Source: Dokdonia sp. 4H-3-7-5 (GTDB lineage: Bacteria; Bacteroidota; Bacteroidia; Flavobacteriales; Flavobacteriaceae). From it: a stretch of 64,000 nucleotides of DNA. A program made the translations under genes and the position numbers. Location: NCBI RefSeq assembly GCF_000212355.1, contig NC_015496.1:124001-188000 (forward strand), written 5' to 3'. Shown one piece after another: positions 9,999-19,165 of this stretch (positions are counted from its first letter, which is position 1; each line of letters opens with the position of its first letter). The notes below the pieces were generated by a model. That model saw only the letters and a program-made list of their open reading frames with translations, did not search any database and was not told where the DNA came from.

Positions 9999-11273
9999 TT
10001 AATGCTTAATTAAATAATTACCAACGGCACAGGATAGACATTTATTGAGATCACAGTAGTTGGCTTTTAATTCTAGTAACGCTTGGGTTTCCTGAGCATT
10101 TTGTGCGCGATCTCTTAAGGTGTTATACTTTTTGATAATACTGTTACATTCTGGCCTGATAGCGTGCATCATAGACAGCAGCACCTCACTCTCATCTTTC
10201 CCTAGGTATTGATTATATGAAAATCGTAGTGGTATAATTGCATTTATGATGATAATATCTATAAATGAAGACGATAGCTTCTTAGCACGTTTTTTCTGAT
10301 CTTTCCCAAAAGAATAGTGTGTATCCCAATACTGGGAGGCTCTTATATCAAATAGATCGTATAACTCAGCAATAGTTGAAGCAGACATCATCTTCTGAAA
10401 CAAATTCAGGTGTTTATGGTAGAGTTGCGCCACTTGTGATAGTCGTATTGTCGGGAAGTTGTCTGGTCTCAACTTATAGAATTGTACCGGCAATACACCA
10501 TCACTAGCTATTTGAAATTTATGAGATACAAACTCAAACTCTCCTTGTAATTGCATTGGGTATGAGTCTAGGGTGTTTTCTGGTAATAATCCACCTATGC
10601 CTAATAATAATGCTTCTAGTCTAAAGGGTTCTTGAGCGCATTTACGAATGGTAGAAAAGTCAAGTTTTTCGGCGATGGATTGAAAGGCATTTGCATTTAC
10701 TTTAGTGCCAAAACTACGCATGAGCAACACAAAAAGTGCCGCTTCCCAGTCACCGTTTACCTTGTTAAGCATAGGTGTGATGTCTTCCGTTTTTCGCGTT
10801 AAGCGTTCAAAATAGAGACGTTCAAGCCAGTTGCTTTGTATCATCTCTGGCACCTCTCTTATGCTATTCTCACAATTAATCCATTGTTTTGACTGATTAT
10901 TAAAGAGCTCCTTATAATTATGCAATGATTTTTCGGCAACTAGGTCTTTGAGTACTAAAGTTGGGATGGCAGTATTGTCTTTTCTGTAAATCTCTACGTC
11001 ATGCTCCCACACTACATGCAGAATCACATTGTCATAAGCAGCATCTACCTCATGATTATGCGCATACCAATCTGAAGATTTTAAATGTATTTCTACGTTT
11101 CCAGCCCACTTTTGATCACCTATTACAAGTGTAGTATTAAAAAAGTCTGGACCGGCGAGATGATTATGTTGTCCTACGTTGATTAATGTAATGGGTAATC
11201 CTGTGGTTGTTTCTGCTTTCGCGAAAGCGTACTTCTTAAATTTCCATAAGTAATGTAAAAAGTCTTCTTGCAT
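9999..11273 (-). CDS. DUF2851 family protein
   Basis: 424-aa soluble protein of the DUF2851 family, common in Bacteroidetes and of unknown function. Recognised by the N-terminal MQEDFLHYLWKFKKY, the motif LAGPDFFNTTLVIG, the segment GNVEIHLKSSDWYAHNHEVD and the C-terminal pair of cysteines in NKCLSCAVGNYL. No signal peptide is present. Residues 16-20 (AFAKA) are encoded by a copy of the dispersed palindrome at 11215-11228. The gene converges on prfC and shares its terminator. The function of the family is unknown to me, and the pair of cysteines is the only hint of metal or redox chemistry. Confidence 0.88.
   Translation of the reverse strand: MQEDFLHYLWKFKKYAFAKAETTTGLPITLINVGQHNHLAGPDFFNTTLVIGDQKWAGNVEIHLKSSDWYAHNHEVDAAYDNVILHVVWEHDVEIYRKDNTAIPTLVLKDLVAEKSLHNYKELFNNQSKQWINCENSIREVPEMIQSNWLERLYFERLTRKTEDITPMLNKVNGDWEAALFVLLMRSFGTKVNANAFQSIAEKLDFSTIRKCAQEPFRLEALLLGIGGLLPENTLDSYPMQLQGEFEFVSHKFQIASDGVLPVQFYKLRPDNFPTIRLSQVAQLYHKHLNLFQKMMSASTIAELYDLFDIRASQYWDTHYSFGKDQKKRAKKLSSSFIDIIIINAIIPLRFSYNQYLGKDESEVLLSMMHAIRPECNSIIKKYNTLRDRAQNAQETQALLELKANYCDLNKCLSCAVGNYLIKH
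11215..11228. repeat. Dispersed palindrome inside DUF2851 gene
   Basis: GCTTTCGCGAAAGC read as Ala-Phe-Ala-Lys-Ala, residues 16-20 of the DUF2851 protein. Confidence 0.95.
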
Positions 11274-11363
11274 AGGAGCTTATTTCTCAAAGCTAAAATA
11301 CATCTTTCTGATTACTAACAAAATACGTAATTCACAAATGATAATAACATCACAATAGCGCAC

Positions 11364-11397
11364 AAAAAAAACGCGAGACTACGTCCCGCGTTTTTTT
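11364..11397 (-). terminator. Terminator of the CBS-domain synthase gene
   Basis: Stem ACGCGGGAC / GTCTCGCGT followed by a T run on the minus strand. The one non-Watson-Crick position is a G-U pair only when read on minus, which fits the minus-strand gene ending at 11416. Confidence 0.85.
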
Positions 11398-11415
11398 CTA
11401 AAAAGTACTATTTAA

Positions 11416-12780
11416 TTACATAGCATTAATAATATCATGCTTTGTAATGATATGATGTTTACCATCACCCAGATCTACTAAGACTGCATTATTCTCTTTT
11501 GAGATAAGCTTTGAAACCTCTGCTACAGTAGCATTTTTCTGTACAATAGGATACGCTGCTCCCATTACATCCTTTATAGGTAAATCTGCCACCTCGTTGT
11601 TCTCCATATATGCTCTAAAGAGGTCACCCTCATCTACAGAACCTACAATACCTGTCACATCTTCTACAGGGATTTGTGAGATTTTATAATCACGCATGCG
11701 CTCTATAGCGTGTGACACAAGCTCCTCTGTCTTTACAGTAACGAGTGGTTTATCTATATGATTCTGGATTAAATCGCTTGCTACTTTATATTCTTGGTCT
11801 AAGAAGCCGCGCTCACGCATCCAGTCGTCATTAAACATTTTACCTACGTAACGGCTTCCGTGATCGTGAAACAATACAACAACAACATCATCTGGACCAA
11901 ATTTTCCTTCCTCATTAAGTTGTAACAACCCCTTAATTGCAGATCCAGCAGAATTCCCCAAGAACATTCCTTCCTCTTTAGCAAGGCGTCTTGTGTATAC
12001 CGCAGCATCCTTATCTGTCACCTTTGTAAAACCATCGATGATGCTAAAGTTTACATTAAGTGGTAATATATCTTCCCCTATTCCCTCTGTGATGTATGGG
12101 TAAATCTCATTCTCGTCAAAAATCCCTGTCTCCTTATATTTTTTAAATACAGAACCGTACGTATCAATTCCCCATACTTTTACATTTGGGTTTTTCATTT
12201 TAAGATAGCTTCCTACCCCAGAGATGGTACCTCCTGTTCCTACACCTACCACAAAGTGCGTTACCTTTCCATCTGTTTGATCCCAGATTTCTGGTCCTGT
12301 ACTATTAAAGTGTGCCTTACAGTTAGAAGGATTATCATACTGGTTTACGTACCAGCTATTTGGTGTTTCTTCGGCAAGTCTTTTTGATGTAGAGTAGTAA
12401 GATCTTGGATCATCTGGCTCTACATTTGTAGGACACACTACCACCTCACTACCTACAGCACGCAAGATATCCATCTTCTCTTTAGACTGCTTGTCTGAGA
12501 TTACACAGATCATTTTATATCCTTTAATAATAGCAGCAAGGGCAAGCCCCATTCCCGTATTACCAGAAGTACCTTCTATAATAGTCCCTCCAGGTTTAAG
12601 AATCCCGGCAGCCTCTGCATCTTCTACCATCTGTAATGCCATACGGTCTTTTACAGAATTTCCAGGATTAAAAGTTTCATATTTTGCTAGCACAAGACAA
12701 GGAAGGTCTTTTACAAGTGCGTTCATTTTTACCATAGGAGTGTCTCCTATCGTTCCTAATATATTTTCAGCGTATTTCAT
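11416..12780 (-). CDS. PLP-dependent synthase with two CBS domains (cystathionine beta-synthase type)
   Basis: Fold-type II PLP enzyme of sulfur amino-acid metabolism, probably joining serine and homocysteine to cystathionine; cysteine synthase activity cannot be excluded. 454 aa. Seen: the Schiff-base lysine in NPGNSVKDRM (about residue 44), the substrate loop TSGNT (71-75), the PLP phosphate loop GVGTGGTISGVG, then two C-terminal CBS domains (about 335-454) that normally bind adenosyl ligands. Start chosen at ATG 12780 (MKYAENILGTIGDTP). An upstream in-frame start at 12801 overlaps the probable -7 box TATCTTTG (12799-12806), so it would precede the transcript. Own terminator at 11364. Confidence 0.9.
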   Translation of the reverse strand: MKYAENILGTIGDTPMVKMNALVKDLPCLVLAKYETFNPGNSVKDRMALQMVEDAEAAGILKPGGTIIEGTSGNTGMGLALAAIIKGYKMICVISDKQSKEKMDILRAVGSEVVVCPTNVEPDDPRSYYSTSKRLAEETPNSWYVNQYDNPSNCKAHFNSTGPEIWDQTDGKVTHFVVGVGTGGTISGVGSYLKMKNPNVKVWGIDTYGSVFKKYKETGIFDENEIYPYITEGIGEDILPLNVNFSIIDGFTKVTDKDAAVYTRRLAKEEGMFLGNSAGSAIKGLLQLNEEGKFGPDDVVVVLFHDHGSRYVGKMFNDDWMRERGFLDQEYKVASDLIQNHIDKPLVTVKTEELVSHAIERMRDYKISQIPVEDVTGIVGSVDEGDLFRAYMENNEVADLPIKDVMGAAYPIVQKNATVAEVSKLISKENNAVLVDLGDGKHHIITKHDIINAM

Positions 12781-12798
12781 AATCTTCTTTTGTGGGTG

Positions 12799-12806
12799 CA
12801 AAGATA
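12799..12806 (-). promoter_or_regulatory. -7 box of the CBS-domain synthase gene
   Basis: TATCTTTG on the minus strand matches the Bacteroidetes consensus TAnnTTTG and lies 19 bases upstream of the chosen ATG. Confidence 0.6.
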
Positions 12807-13395
12807 CTTTTTACAAGACAGACGCGAGAATGCCTTTACAGATTATTGGCAATGTGGTTTTATACGCTTTCGCGAAAGCTGTTTCGCATTTACTTCAAGA
12901 AACGTAACTATGTTATTAATTATCTACTATTAAAACTTGGGAGATTAGAGAACTACAGCGCATTAAATCAACGAAATTATAATCTACCAAATTTTATAAA
13001 AATTGTTCATTTTTTTCATCGCTAAAAAAACGAACCAAAAAAAGCTAGGCTTAATCAAACTTTACTAAAAATTTCCCTCGCTTAAGCACAAATTAAAAGC
13101 ATCATCTTATTAAATAAATATTTTCTTTATCGATATGAACTTATAGCTTAAACTATATACTCAGCTGTAGCTAATTTGCTTAACCTTAAGCTCACATCAT
13201 TTTTTACGTAAAACTTGCTTAGGCCAATTAAGATGATGAATTGAATTTTAAAAAAATAGTTTTATTAGACACATAGCTACAGCGTAGAGTTAAAAAATTC
13301 ACTAATAATTATACCACGCTGTACTAGTTCAATACTGCAATTCACCCTACAGCTGCGTCTTGATTTATATCTAGTCTATATTTTAAATTATTCCT
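12807..13395. other. Gap between CBS synthase and ald, with interleaved inverted repeats
   Basis: About 590 bp without a convincing gene. It holds the palindrome at 12866-12879, the dyad GCTTAA-cc-TTAAGC at 13179-13192 and two interleaved inverted pairs: CATCATCTTA (13100) with TAAGATGATG (13229), and GCTGTAGCTA (13164) with TAGCTACAGC (13274). A structured RNA or regulatory leader for ald is possible but unproved. Confidence 0.4.
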
Positions 13396-13403
13396 TACTT
13401 TTG
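13396..13403 (+). promoter_or_regulatory. -7 box of ald
   Basis: TACTTTTG matches TAnnTTTG. It overlaps the upstream TTG codon at 13401, which argues that translation starts at ATG 13425 with a short leader. Confidence 0.6.
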
Positions 13404-13424
13404 GGTAATCGCATACAAACACAC

Positions 13425-14624
13425 ATGGAAACCAATAGCTCACCTTTTACTAGAGAAATGTTGCTTCCTCAAGAGGAATGTCTTGAGGTCGAAAAGAAAC
13501 GAGGAGAGCTCTTTATTGGGATTCCGCGAGAGACACACTTTCAAGAACGCAGGGTGTGCTTAACCCCTGATGCTGTGGGAGCACTTACTGCAAATGGACA
13601 CCGCGTGATGGTGGAGTCTAAAGCTGGAAAAGGAGCTCGGTACACAGATAAGGACTACTCAGAAAACGGAGCAGAAATTACCCAAGACACTGCCAAAGTG
13701 TTTTCTTGCCCTATGATTCTTAAGGTAGAACCGCCTTCCCTAGAAGAAATAGAGATGATGAACCCACAAACGGTACTTATCTCTGCCTTACAGATCAAAA
13801 CCCAGAAGAAACAATATTTTGAAAAACTTGCTAGCAAGCGTATCACTGCACTCGCTTTTGAGTTTATAAAAGACGAGGACGGCACGTATCCTGCCGTGCG
13901 CACACTCTCTGAAATTGCAGGTACCGCAGCCGTACAAATGGCGGCAGAGATTATGTCTAGCCCAGAAACAGGCACCGGTATGCTGCTAGGTAACATAAGC
14001 GGCGTGCCACCAGCAGAGATTGTGATTATAGGAGCAGGCACCGTAGGCGAGTTTGCCGCGCGATCTGCTATCGGACTAGGAGCAAATGTGAAGATTTTTG
14101 ACAACTCTATCACAAAACTACGCTGCATACAGACTAATGTAGGCAGACCATTATATACCTCTACCCTACAGCCTAAGAATCTTGTAAAAGCTCTCAAGCG
14201 TTGTGACGTAGTCATAGGTGCTGTGCGAGGTGCAAACCGCGCACCGGTCATTGTGAGCGAGCGCATGGTAGAAGGTATGAAAAACGGCGCCGTCATTATA
14301 GATGTAAGTATCGATATGGGAGGTTGTTTTGAAACCTCAGAAGTTACTACGCATGATAAACCAACGTATAAGAAACATGGCGTGACGCACTATTGTGTGC
14401 CTAATATTCCTGCAAGATTTGCCCGTACGGCATCTGTATCTCTCAGTAATATTTTTACCCCTTACCTACTTGACATTGCAGAGGAAGGCGGTATAGAAAA
14501 TAAGCTACGCTACGACCGCGGATTAAAAAATGGATTGTATTTTTACCACGGTATTTTAACCAAAAAATCGGTAGCAGATTGGTTTGACCTTTCTTACCGA
14601 GACATCAACCTTTTGATCTTCTAG
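13425..14624 (+). CDS. ald: Alanine dehydrogenase
   Basis: NAD-dependent oxidative deamination of L-alanine to pyruvate and ammonia, reversible. 399 aa from METNSSPFTREML. Seen: N-terminal AlaDH/PNT domain (IGIPRETHFQERRVCLTPDAV with the substrate-binding Arg and the downstream Lys/Glu segment), the Rossmann dinucleotide loop IIGAGTVGEFAARSA, and VIIDVSIDMGGCFETS plus the C-terminal VPNIPARFARTASVSLSN. The in-frame TTG at 13401 is rejected because it overlaps the promoter. The next gene begins 7 bases after the stop, so they are probably co-transcribed. Confidence 0.95.
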   Translation: METNSSPFTREMLLPQEECLEVEKKRGELFIGIPRETHFQERRVCLTPDAVGALTANGHRVMVESKAGKGARYTDKDYSENGAEITQDTAKVFSCPMILKVEPPSLEEIEMMNPQTVLISALQIKTQKKQYFEKLASKRITALAFEFIKDEDGTYPAVRTLSEIAGTAAVQMAAEIMSSPETGTGMLLGNISGVPPAEIVIIGAGTVGEFAARSAIGLGANVKIFDNSITKLRCIQTNVGRPLYTSTLQPKNLVKALKRCDVVIGAVRGANRAPVIVSERMVEGMKNGAVIIDVSIDMGGCFETSEVTTHDKPTYKKHGVTHYCVPNIPARFARTASVSLSNIFTPYLLDIAEEGGIENKLRYDRGLKNGLYFYHGILTKKSVADWFDLSYRDINLLIF

Positions 14625-14631
14625 TAACGCA

Positions 14632-15012
14632 ATGCACATTCTTAAACGTATAGGATATTACCTCGGTGGCTTTTCCATTGGGCTTATTTTACTTGCTTTC
14701 TTTTTTAGCGGTAAAAAAACCAGTTGTGCTTACTTTCCACAAGAACGTGTACTTAAAAACCTGCGTGTAAAACCTTATAAGCTCACCCCAGAAGCAACAC
14801 AGTCACTTGCTAGTATGCAACTAGATACGGTCACTATAAACCGTTTATTTAAACTAGGGGATGTAGATTTTGGAGAGAGTGTACCTCGCCGTGAGCCTTG
14901 TGGTTATTTTGTAATCACAGGACAAGACGAAGCAGGAAACGATCTCAAGATGGAACTAGATAACTGTAAAGAAGCAGTGAGCATCAAGTCCCTTACCAAA
15001 ATAACCAACTAG
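14632..15012 (+). CDS. DUF4258-like membrane-anchored protein
   Basis: 126 aa with one N-terminal membrane helix (about residues 8-27, YYLGGFSIGLILLAFFF) and a small extra-cytoplasmic domain with two cysteines (SCAYFPQERV and EPCGYFVITG) plus DNC near the end. The YFPQERVLKN pattern resembles DUF4258 proteins of Flavobacteriia that I recall downstream of ald; the family call is moderate. Function unknown. It directly follows ald, which suggests one operon, and is the last core gene before the cassette array. Confidence 0.7.
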   Translation: MHILKRIGYYLGGFSIGLILLAFFFSGKKTSCAYFPQERVLKNLRVKPYKLTPEATQSLASMQLDTVTINRLFKLGDVDFGESVPRREPCGYFVITGQDEAGNDLKMELDNCKEAVSIKSLTKITN

Positions 15013-15242
15013 CCTCTTCTGTACGCTTTCGCGAAAATGTGATATCACACGACCAAGTCTATTGGTAGATTATTGCGACTTGTAACAAGTATTCAAATAG
15101 CCGTTTGCAAACGTTTACAATTGAAAACATGCGTTTATACGCTGAAAATCGAGATTGCTAGGATTAAGTAAAAACATTCGTTTATACACCTGGTATGGGT
15201 ATGATATATGACTAATATGTAATAACTTGCGTTTATATAAAC
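15013..15242. other. Left border of the cassette array
   Basis: No gene. It holds a decayed dispersed palindrome (15025-15036), a 12-bp palindrome CGTTTGCAAACG (15102-15113) and three spaced copies of (G/T)CGTTTATA at 15131, 15178 and 15229. The last forms the 12-bp palindrome GTTTATATAAAC just before the first cassette core GTTGTGAGCA (15243-15252). This is where an attI or a first attC-like site would be expected. Confidence 0.45.
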
Positions 15243-16140
15243 GTTGTGAGCAATGCGAAAAAAACATTGAATGAGAATAAAAATCGAAATAATAATAATT
15301 GGAATTTTAGGAGTTTTATCAATTTCTTGCGACTCAAAAAAAACAGCTACCCTTTCGAAATCCGAATTTTTCACTGATTCAATTTTTAGTAAACATTTAA
15401 ACGAATATCGAAAACATAATGTCTATTTACCAAAAAGATTTACAAAAGAAAAACAGTATCCGATTTTATACGCAACCGACGGGAGTAATAAAATTGAGAA
15501 CAGTTTCATCAAAAAAACTTTAGATTCTTTAATTGAAAATAAAATTATTAAGCCTATAATTTATGTTGGAAGTCATTCTAATGGTAAAATAGCTGATAGC
15601 ACTTCAACTAAAACTGGTAATGGAAAGAAAGTTTATTTGCAGTATCGAAATTATGAATATGTAAATCATCCATTTATTGAATCCATAAAACCAGAATTGG
15701 CAAATAGGTTTAAAGAACATATGCAATATTTTAAAGATGAGCTAATTACATCTATTGAAAACGAATTTAACCAAAATTCCACTAAGGATAGTAGATATTT
15801 TTATGGTGTTTCTAATGGTGCAGGTTTTGGATTAAGTATGTTAAATAATTACCCAAATACTATTGGAACATATCTTTGTTTTTCAACATTTGGTGGAGAT
15901 ATTCAAACGAATATTTGGAAACCTAACGTAGATTATCCAAAACTAATTCTAGAGTATGGGAGTGAAGAACCTTTCTTTCTAAAAGAAGATGCGGACTTTT
16001 TAAAATCAAAATATAAGGAACTAAATATAACGGCGGAAATTAATGAGTTTAATGGTGGACACGACTATAAAAAATGGAATGAAAAATTCATTGAAATTAT
16101 TAGTAAGGAATTAGCAGTCGAGTAAAGCACTGCTCACAAC
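15243..16140 (+). other. Cassette A (esterase-like lipoprotein)
   Basis: Unit bounded by the matched inverted repeat GTTGTGAGCA (15243-15252) and TGCTCACAAC (16131-16140) around a single + strand gene. In integron cassettes the first bases of a cassette are complementary to the inverse core at its own end, which is what is seen here. Confidence 0.65.
15271..16125 (+). CDS. Esterase-family alpha/beta hydrolase lipoprotein
   Basis: 284 aa. Lipobox LSISC with the lipidated Cys at residue 20, so probably anchored in an envelope membrane. The body resembles the putative esterase family (esterase D / enterochelin esterase type): YPILYATDGS near residue 65, nucleophile elbow GVSNGAG with Ser181, and a C-terminal His in GGHDYKKW (His264). 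The substrate is unknown. Start ATG 15271 lies 18 bases after the cassette core. It is the first gene of the cassette array, is very AT-rich and stands alone between its inverted repeats, as expected for a mobile cassette. Confidence 0.8.
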   Translation: MRIKIEIIIIGILGVLSISCDSKKTATLSKSEFFTDSIFSKHLNEYRKHNVYLPKRFTKEKQYPILYATDGSNKIENSFIKKTLDSLIENKIIKPIIYVGSHSNGKIADSTSTKTGNGKKVYLQYRNYEYVNHPFIESIKPELANRFKEHMQYFKDELITSIENEFNQNSTKDSRYFYGVSNGAGFGLSMLNNYPNTIGTYLCFSTFGGDIQTNIWKPNVDYPKLILEYGSEEPFFLKEDADFLKSKYKELNITAEINEFNGGHDYKKWNEKFIEIISKELAVE

Positions 16141-16332
16141 ATTGTATATAAAAAATAGCGCAAGTCATTGCAAACAGAAAGGTTTGGGCATTTTTGGAAA
16201 GTCGCCAAATTTTTAAATTTGACAAATTCCCAAAAATAAAATAATTAGTAAAATTTAAAAAATTGGCTTGTGTATAATCCGAAATTTATCGCTTACTTTC
16301 AGTGCTACTTTTCATATACGTAGCCGTTACCC
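16134..16332 (+). other. attC-like site 1
   Basis: Inverse core TCACAAC (16134-16140), left arm GTATATAAAAAATAGC (16144-16159), right arm GCTACTTTTCATATAC (16304-16319; 14 of 16 positions pair with the left arm), then core GTTACCC (16326-16332). This is the R''-L''-L'-R' layout of integron attC sites, about 199 bp long. The cores deviate from strict GTTRRRY, so the assignment is an inference from architecture. Confidence 0.65.
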
Positions 16333-16337
16333 ACAAG

Positions 16338-16844
16338 TTGAAAAAAACATTACGAAATATAATAATCATTCTATTTTTCCCTCTGACTTTGGTCGGACAA
16401 AATAATGATGCGCATGTTGAAGATCTGAATAAAATAACAAGAATAACTCGAGAAGTTGCTAAAATAAATCTAACCGAAAAAGATTTTAACGAAGGAATTG
16501 CAGAAGGACCAATTATTTACAAAAGCATATTCAGAAAAAATGGAGGTTGGACAGCATACTATCTTTATGAAAATCAAAATGACAACCCACCTTTGCGAAT
16601 TAAATATAGCCAAACAGCAAAAAAAGGTTATGACGAATTTGAGTTTTATTACAAAGATGGAAAAATGATATTCGCCAAATTGACCGAATTTAAAAATCGT
16701 GGAAGGAATAAAGGCACTGAAACTAAACGCTTATTTTACTATAAAGATAACGAACTGATTTACACAACGGAATCTGAAAAGGAAAAGTACGCTGAATATA
16801 TAAAGCGGACTGAAAAAAGTGTTCGGAAAATGATATATGAATAA
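16338..16844 (+). CDS. Exported protein of unknown function (cassette B)
   Basis: 168 aa, not recognised. Start TTG 16338 gives a clear signal peptide (KKTLRNIIIILFFPLTLVG, cleavage before QNN). The frame is open back to an ATG at 16302, but that part lies inside the attC-like site, so TTG is preferred. The mature part is charged, with many Lys/Glu and Tyr/Phe, and has sheet-like stretches (WTAYYLYENQND, YDEFEFYYKDGKMIFAKL). The gene is flanked by GTTACCCACA (16326) and TGTGGGTAA (16851), so it forms a one-gene cassette. Confidence 0.7.
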   Translation: MKKTLRNIIIILFFPLTLVGQNNDAHVEDLNKITRITREVAKINLTEKDFNEGIAEGPIIYKSIFRKNGGWTAYYLYENQNDNPPLRIKYSQTAKKGYDEFEFYYKDGKMIFAKLTEFKNRGRNKGTETKRLFYYKDNELIYTTESEKEKYAEYIKRTEKSVRKMIYE

Positions 16845-16858
16845 AAAACCTGTGGGTA

Positions 16859-18696
16859 ATCGAGTAGACGGCTCTGCTAGCAACTAGCAGAGTGCGCCTC
16901 TCACACCACCGTACGTACGGGTCTCGTATACGGCGGTTCAATAATTATACAGTTCGTTTATAGTACTCGATTAGACTAACATAACCTCTCATTTTTAACC
17001 GCTTAATAGTAATTGTAGCGCCTAGTATAGGGCTTTGAGCGACTGCCCATCCTCCCATTCTTGTGCGACTCCAAGCATAGGCGTGGTCTAAGTTTACTCC
17101 TAAACGGATTAGGTTTTTACGCTTCCGTTCTGGTTTCTTCCAGTGATGCCATATGCAGTACCTCAATCGGTTTCTTAGCCATTCTTCTAGCTTCTTAAGC
17201 TTCGACTGAATGGAGGCAGGTTTAAAGTAATTTATCCAGCCACGTATTAATAGGTTGATACGCTCATCAAAACTTGCAGGTATCGTCTTTTTGGTCAGGT
17301 ATTTAAGTTTTGACTTAAAATCTTGCCATTTAGCCTAGTTACCACAAGCTGATACTTCCCTTTTTCCCCTTTCTTAGACGTTGGCACAAATCCAAAGCCT
17401 AATACTTGGAAATCTAAAGGTCTCCGCACACCGCTCTTTACCCTATTTATGGGAAGTTGGAGGTGGTCTCGCAAATACTTATAGATACTGTTACCTACAC
17501 GCTTTGCAGCCTCTTTACTTTTAACGTAAATACTAAAATCATCGGCATATCTTACATAACGATGTCCTCGTTGCTCTAATTCTTTATCAAGCTCATTGAG
17601 CAGAATATTAGAAAGCAATGGACTTAATGGCGAACCTTGAGGCACGCCCTTTCTTCGTTTTTGTAATCGACCGTTAATCAGTATAGGCGCTCTAAGAAAT
17701 GAACGCAATAACCGCATCGTGGCTTTGCACTGTACCTTTTTGTAAATCAACTCTAGAAGTATACAGTGTGATACTTCATCAAAGAAACTCTTTAAATCTA
17801 TATCTACTATATCTTGAAAACCAGCATTGATATTTAAAAGGCTTTGTGCCGTGGCTTGATGGGCATTACGTTGTGGTCTGAACCCGTAACTATGCTTTTG
17901 AAAGTCTGGCTCAAATAAAGGTTGCAATACTTGATGTAATGCCTGCTGAAATACTCTATCAACAACTGTAGGAATACCGAGTAATCGTTTCTTGCCATTG
18001 CTTTTAGGGATTTCAACACCTAATATAGGAGACACCTGATAGCGCTTTCTTTCTATGTGCGAAATGTATTGTTTTCCATGAATCTGTAGTATAGATTTTA
18101 GCTCTTTAATATAAACGTTATCCACTCCAGCAGATCCCTTGTTACGATACACTCGCGCCTAGGCTTCGTTTAGATTCTTTTTGCTTGTTACTTGTTTAAT
18201 CAATACTCATAATTTGAATTGCTGTCTCGCTTAATCGAAGGCTATTGTTTTACTAGAAAACTATCCGTAGCATAAAACAACACCTTTGGTCATTAAAGAC
18301 AATTATTGTTCTGTCCTTCACTAAAATATCAGGATTTAGCTACTATGACTTCTGCTGACTTCTCTAATAGACCAACTCCTGGTTATAGAGACCTCCCCAG
18401 GTAAGAACATCTTCTTTCTCTCAATCCCTGCCGTATCTACATAATTACCCTTTTGATACTATTTAGGGCGTAACAATGATGTGCTTGCTTACCCAAATAA
18501 TTATGCCTCATATACGGTTCCTGTTCGTCAGTACCGAGATTTGTAGTCCTGCTTTCTTCAGTCCTAGCTTCACAACTAGCAACCTTGCAGCTTACTAATG
18601 GTTCAAGGCGTTACCCCTGCCCATAAGGGACTTGCACCCTCTAGATAAATAAACTACTTTTAATAAGTAGTCTAAAGATGCCCATACTGGGCACAC
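16859..18696 (-). mobile_element. Group II intron copy 1 (frameshifted)
   Basis: 1838 bp, antisense to the cassettes. The 5' end GTGTGCCCAGTATGGGC and 3' end CTACTCGAT are shared with copy 2. Domain V lies at 16905-16938 (GTACGTAC / GTATACGG stem), and next to it is a CTCTGCTAG / CTAGCAGAG hairpin. The boundaries are set by comparing copies 1 and 2 and by restoring the attC-like site on removal. About 97% identical to copy 2 by eye. Confidence 0.85.
16945..18152 (-). pseudogene. Group II intron reverse transcriptase, frameshifted
   Basis: Same protein as the copy-2 reverse transcriptase, but broken. A 1-base deletion near 17331 (tttagcctag versus tttagacctag in copy 2) ends the first part after 285 codons at VVTRLNGK, and the maturase C-terminus continues in another frame (16945-17166). 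A second, in-frame 9-base deletion lies near 17262. The RT core with YADD is intact. As in copy 2, an in-frame TAG at 18159-18161 lies just upstream of the start. Unlikely to be active without help from copy 2. Confidence 0.88.
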
Positions 18697-18883
18697 ACAA
18701 AGTATATAAGCAATGCGGGAGTTTTTGCTTAATTAAAAGTAAATGTATATTTTGAAGTCGCCGAATTTTTACAAATCCGACTTTTGATAAGAAAAAAATA
18801 AAAAGCGGACTTTGTAAAAATCGGCTTGTGCTCAACCGAATGGATAAAGCCATTTTCGCCCGCAACTATTCTTATACAACAAC

Positions 18884-19096
18884 GTGGACGGCTGATTGCC
18901 AAAGGACATGTTTTTCATCTCAAGATAAGCCACATCCAAGGCAATAGCATACTTGCAAATTCCCGCCATCGTATGGCTCCGCTTCAAAATCAGAACACCT
19001 CAAAAGTCGTTGAAATATCGAAGAGTTGGGTATAGATCAAGTTAGAGCAAATCCGCAAGGATTTTAAAGCTCCCACCCTACCAATCAGCCGTCCAC
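18884..19096 (+). other. Gene-less cassette G
   Basis: Bounded by an exact 15-bp inverted repeat: GTGGACGGCTGATTG (18884-18898) and CAATCAGCCGTCCAC (19082-19096). About 210 bp with no credible gene; the open frame at 18826-19035 starts in the attC-like site and has no family features. Its inner part recurs at 23164-23285, and its start recurs at 25826. Confidence 0.6.
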
Positions 19097-19165
19097 AGGC
19101 CACTGCTCAAAAATGTCTAGGGTACACATCTAAAGAATAGAAAGCTCAAACGTTGTTGCAACCAG
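19097..19165. other. Degenerate segment between attC-like sites
   Basis: Short stretch between cassette G and attC-like site 3, with a possible core GTTGTTG at 19152-19158. TCAAAAATGTCT (about 19107) is the inverse of AGACATTTTTGA (about 19191). GGCCACTGC here also repeats the inverse of the GCAGTGGCC before the next core, which suggests remains of a rearranged site. Confidence 0.35.

Larger units (their letters stand above)
16852..18890 (+). other. attC-like site 2, split by group II intron 1
   Basis: The left part GTGGGTA (16852-16858) is separated from the rest by the intron at 16859-18696. Removing the intron restores GGGTAACA, a normal inverse core. Left arm GTATATAAGCAATGCGGG (18702-18719) pairs imperfectly with CCCGCAACTATTCTTATAC (18859-18877). 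An inner hairpin pairs 18768-18790 with 18812-18832. The core is GTGGACG (18884-18890), apparently GTTGACG with one change, since the related site at 25826 reads GTTGACG. Confidence 0.6.

Noticed and set aside
12491-12907. 138-aa open frame on + containing AFAKA
   Set aside because: Mostly antisense to the CBS-domain synthase; it contains a palindrome copy only because that motif is open in all frames. Not counted among coding copies.
13655-14296. 213-aa open frame antisense to ald
   Set aside because: Full overlap with a well-conserved enzyme gene; no family features.
18826-19035. 69-aa open frame in the array
   Set aside because: Starts inside an attC-like site and crosses cassette G; the related copies at 23164 and 25826 do not keep the frame.
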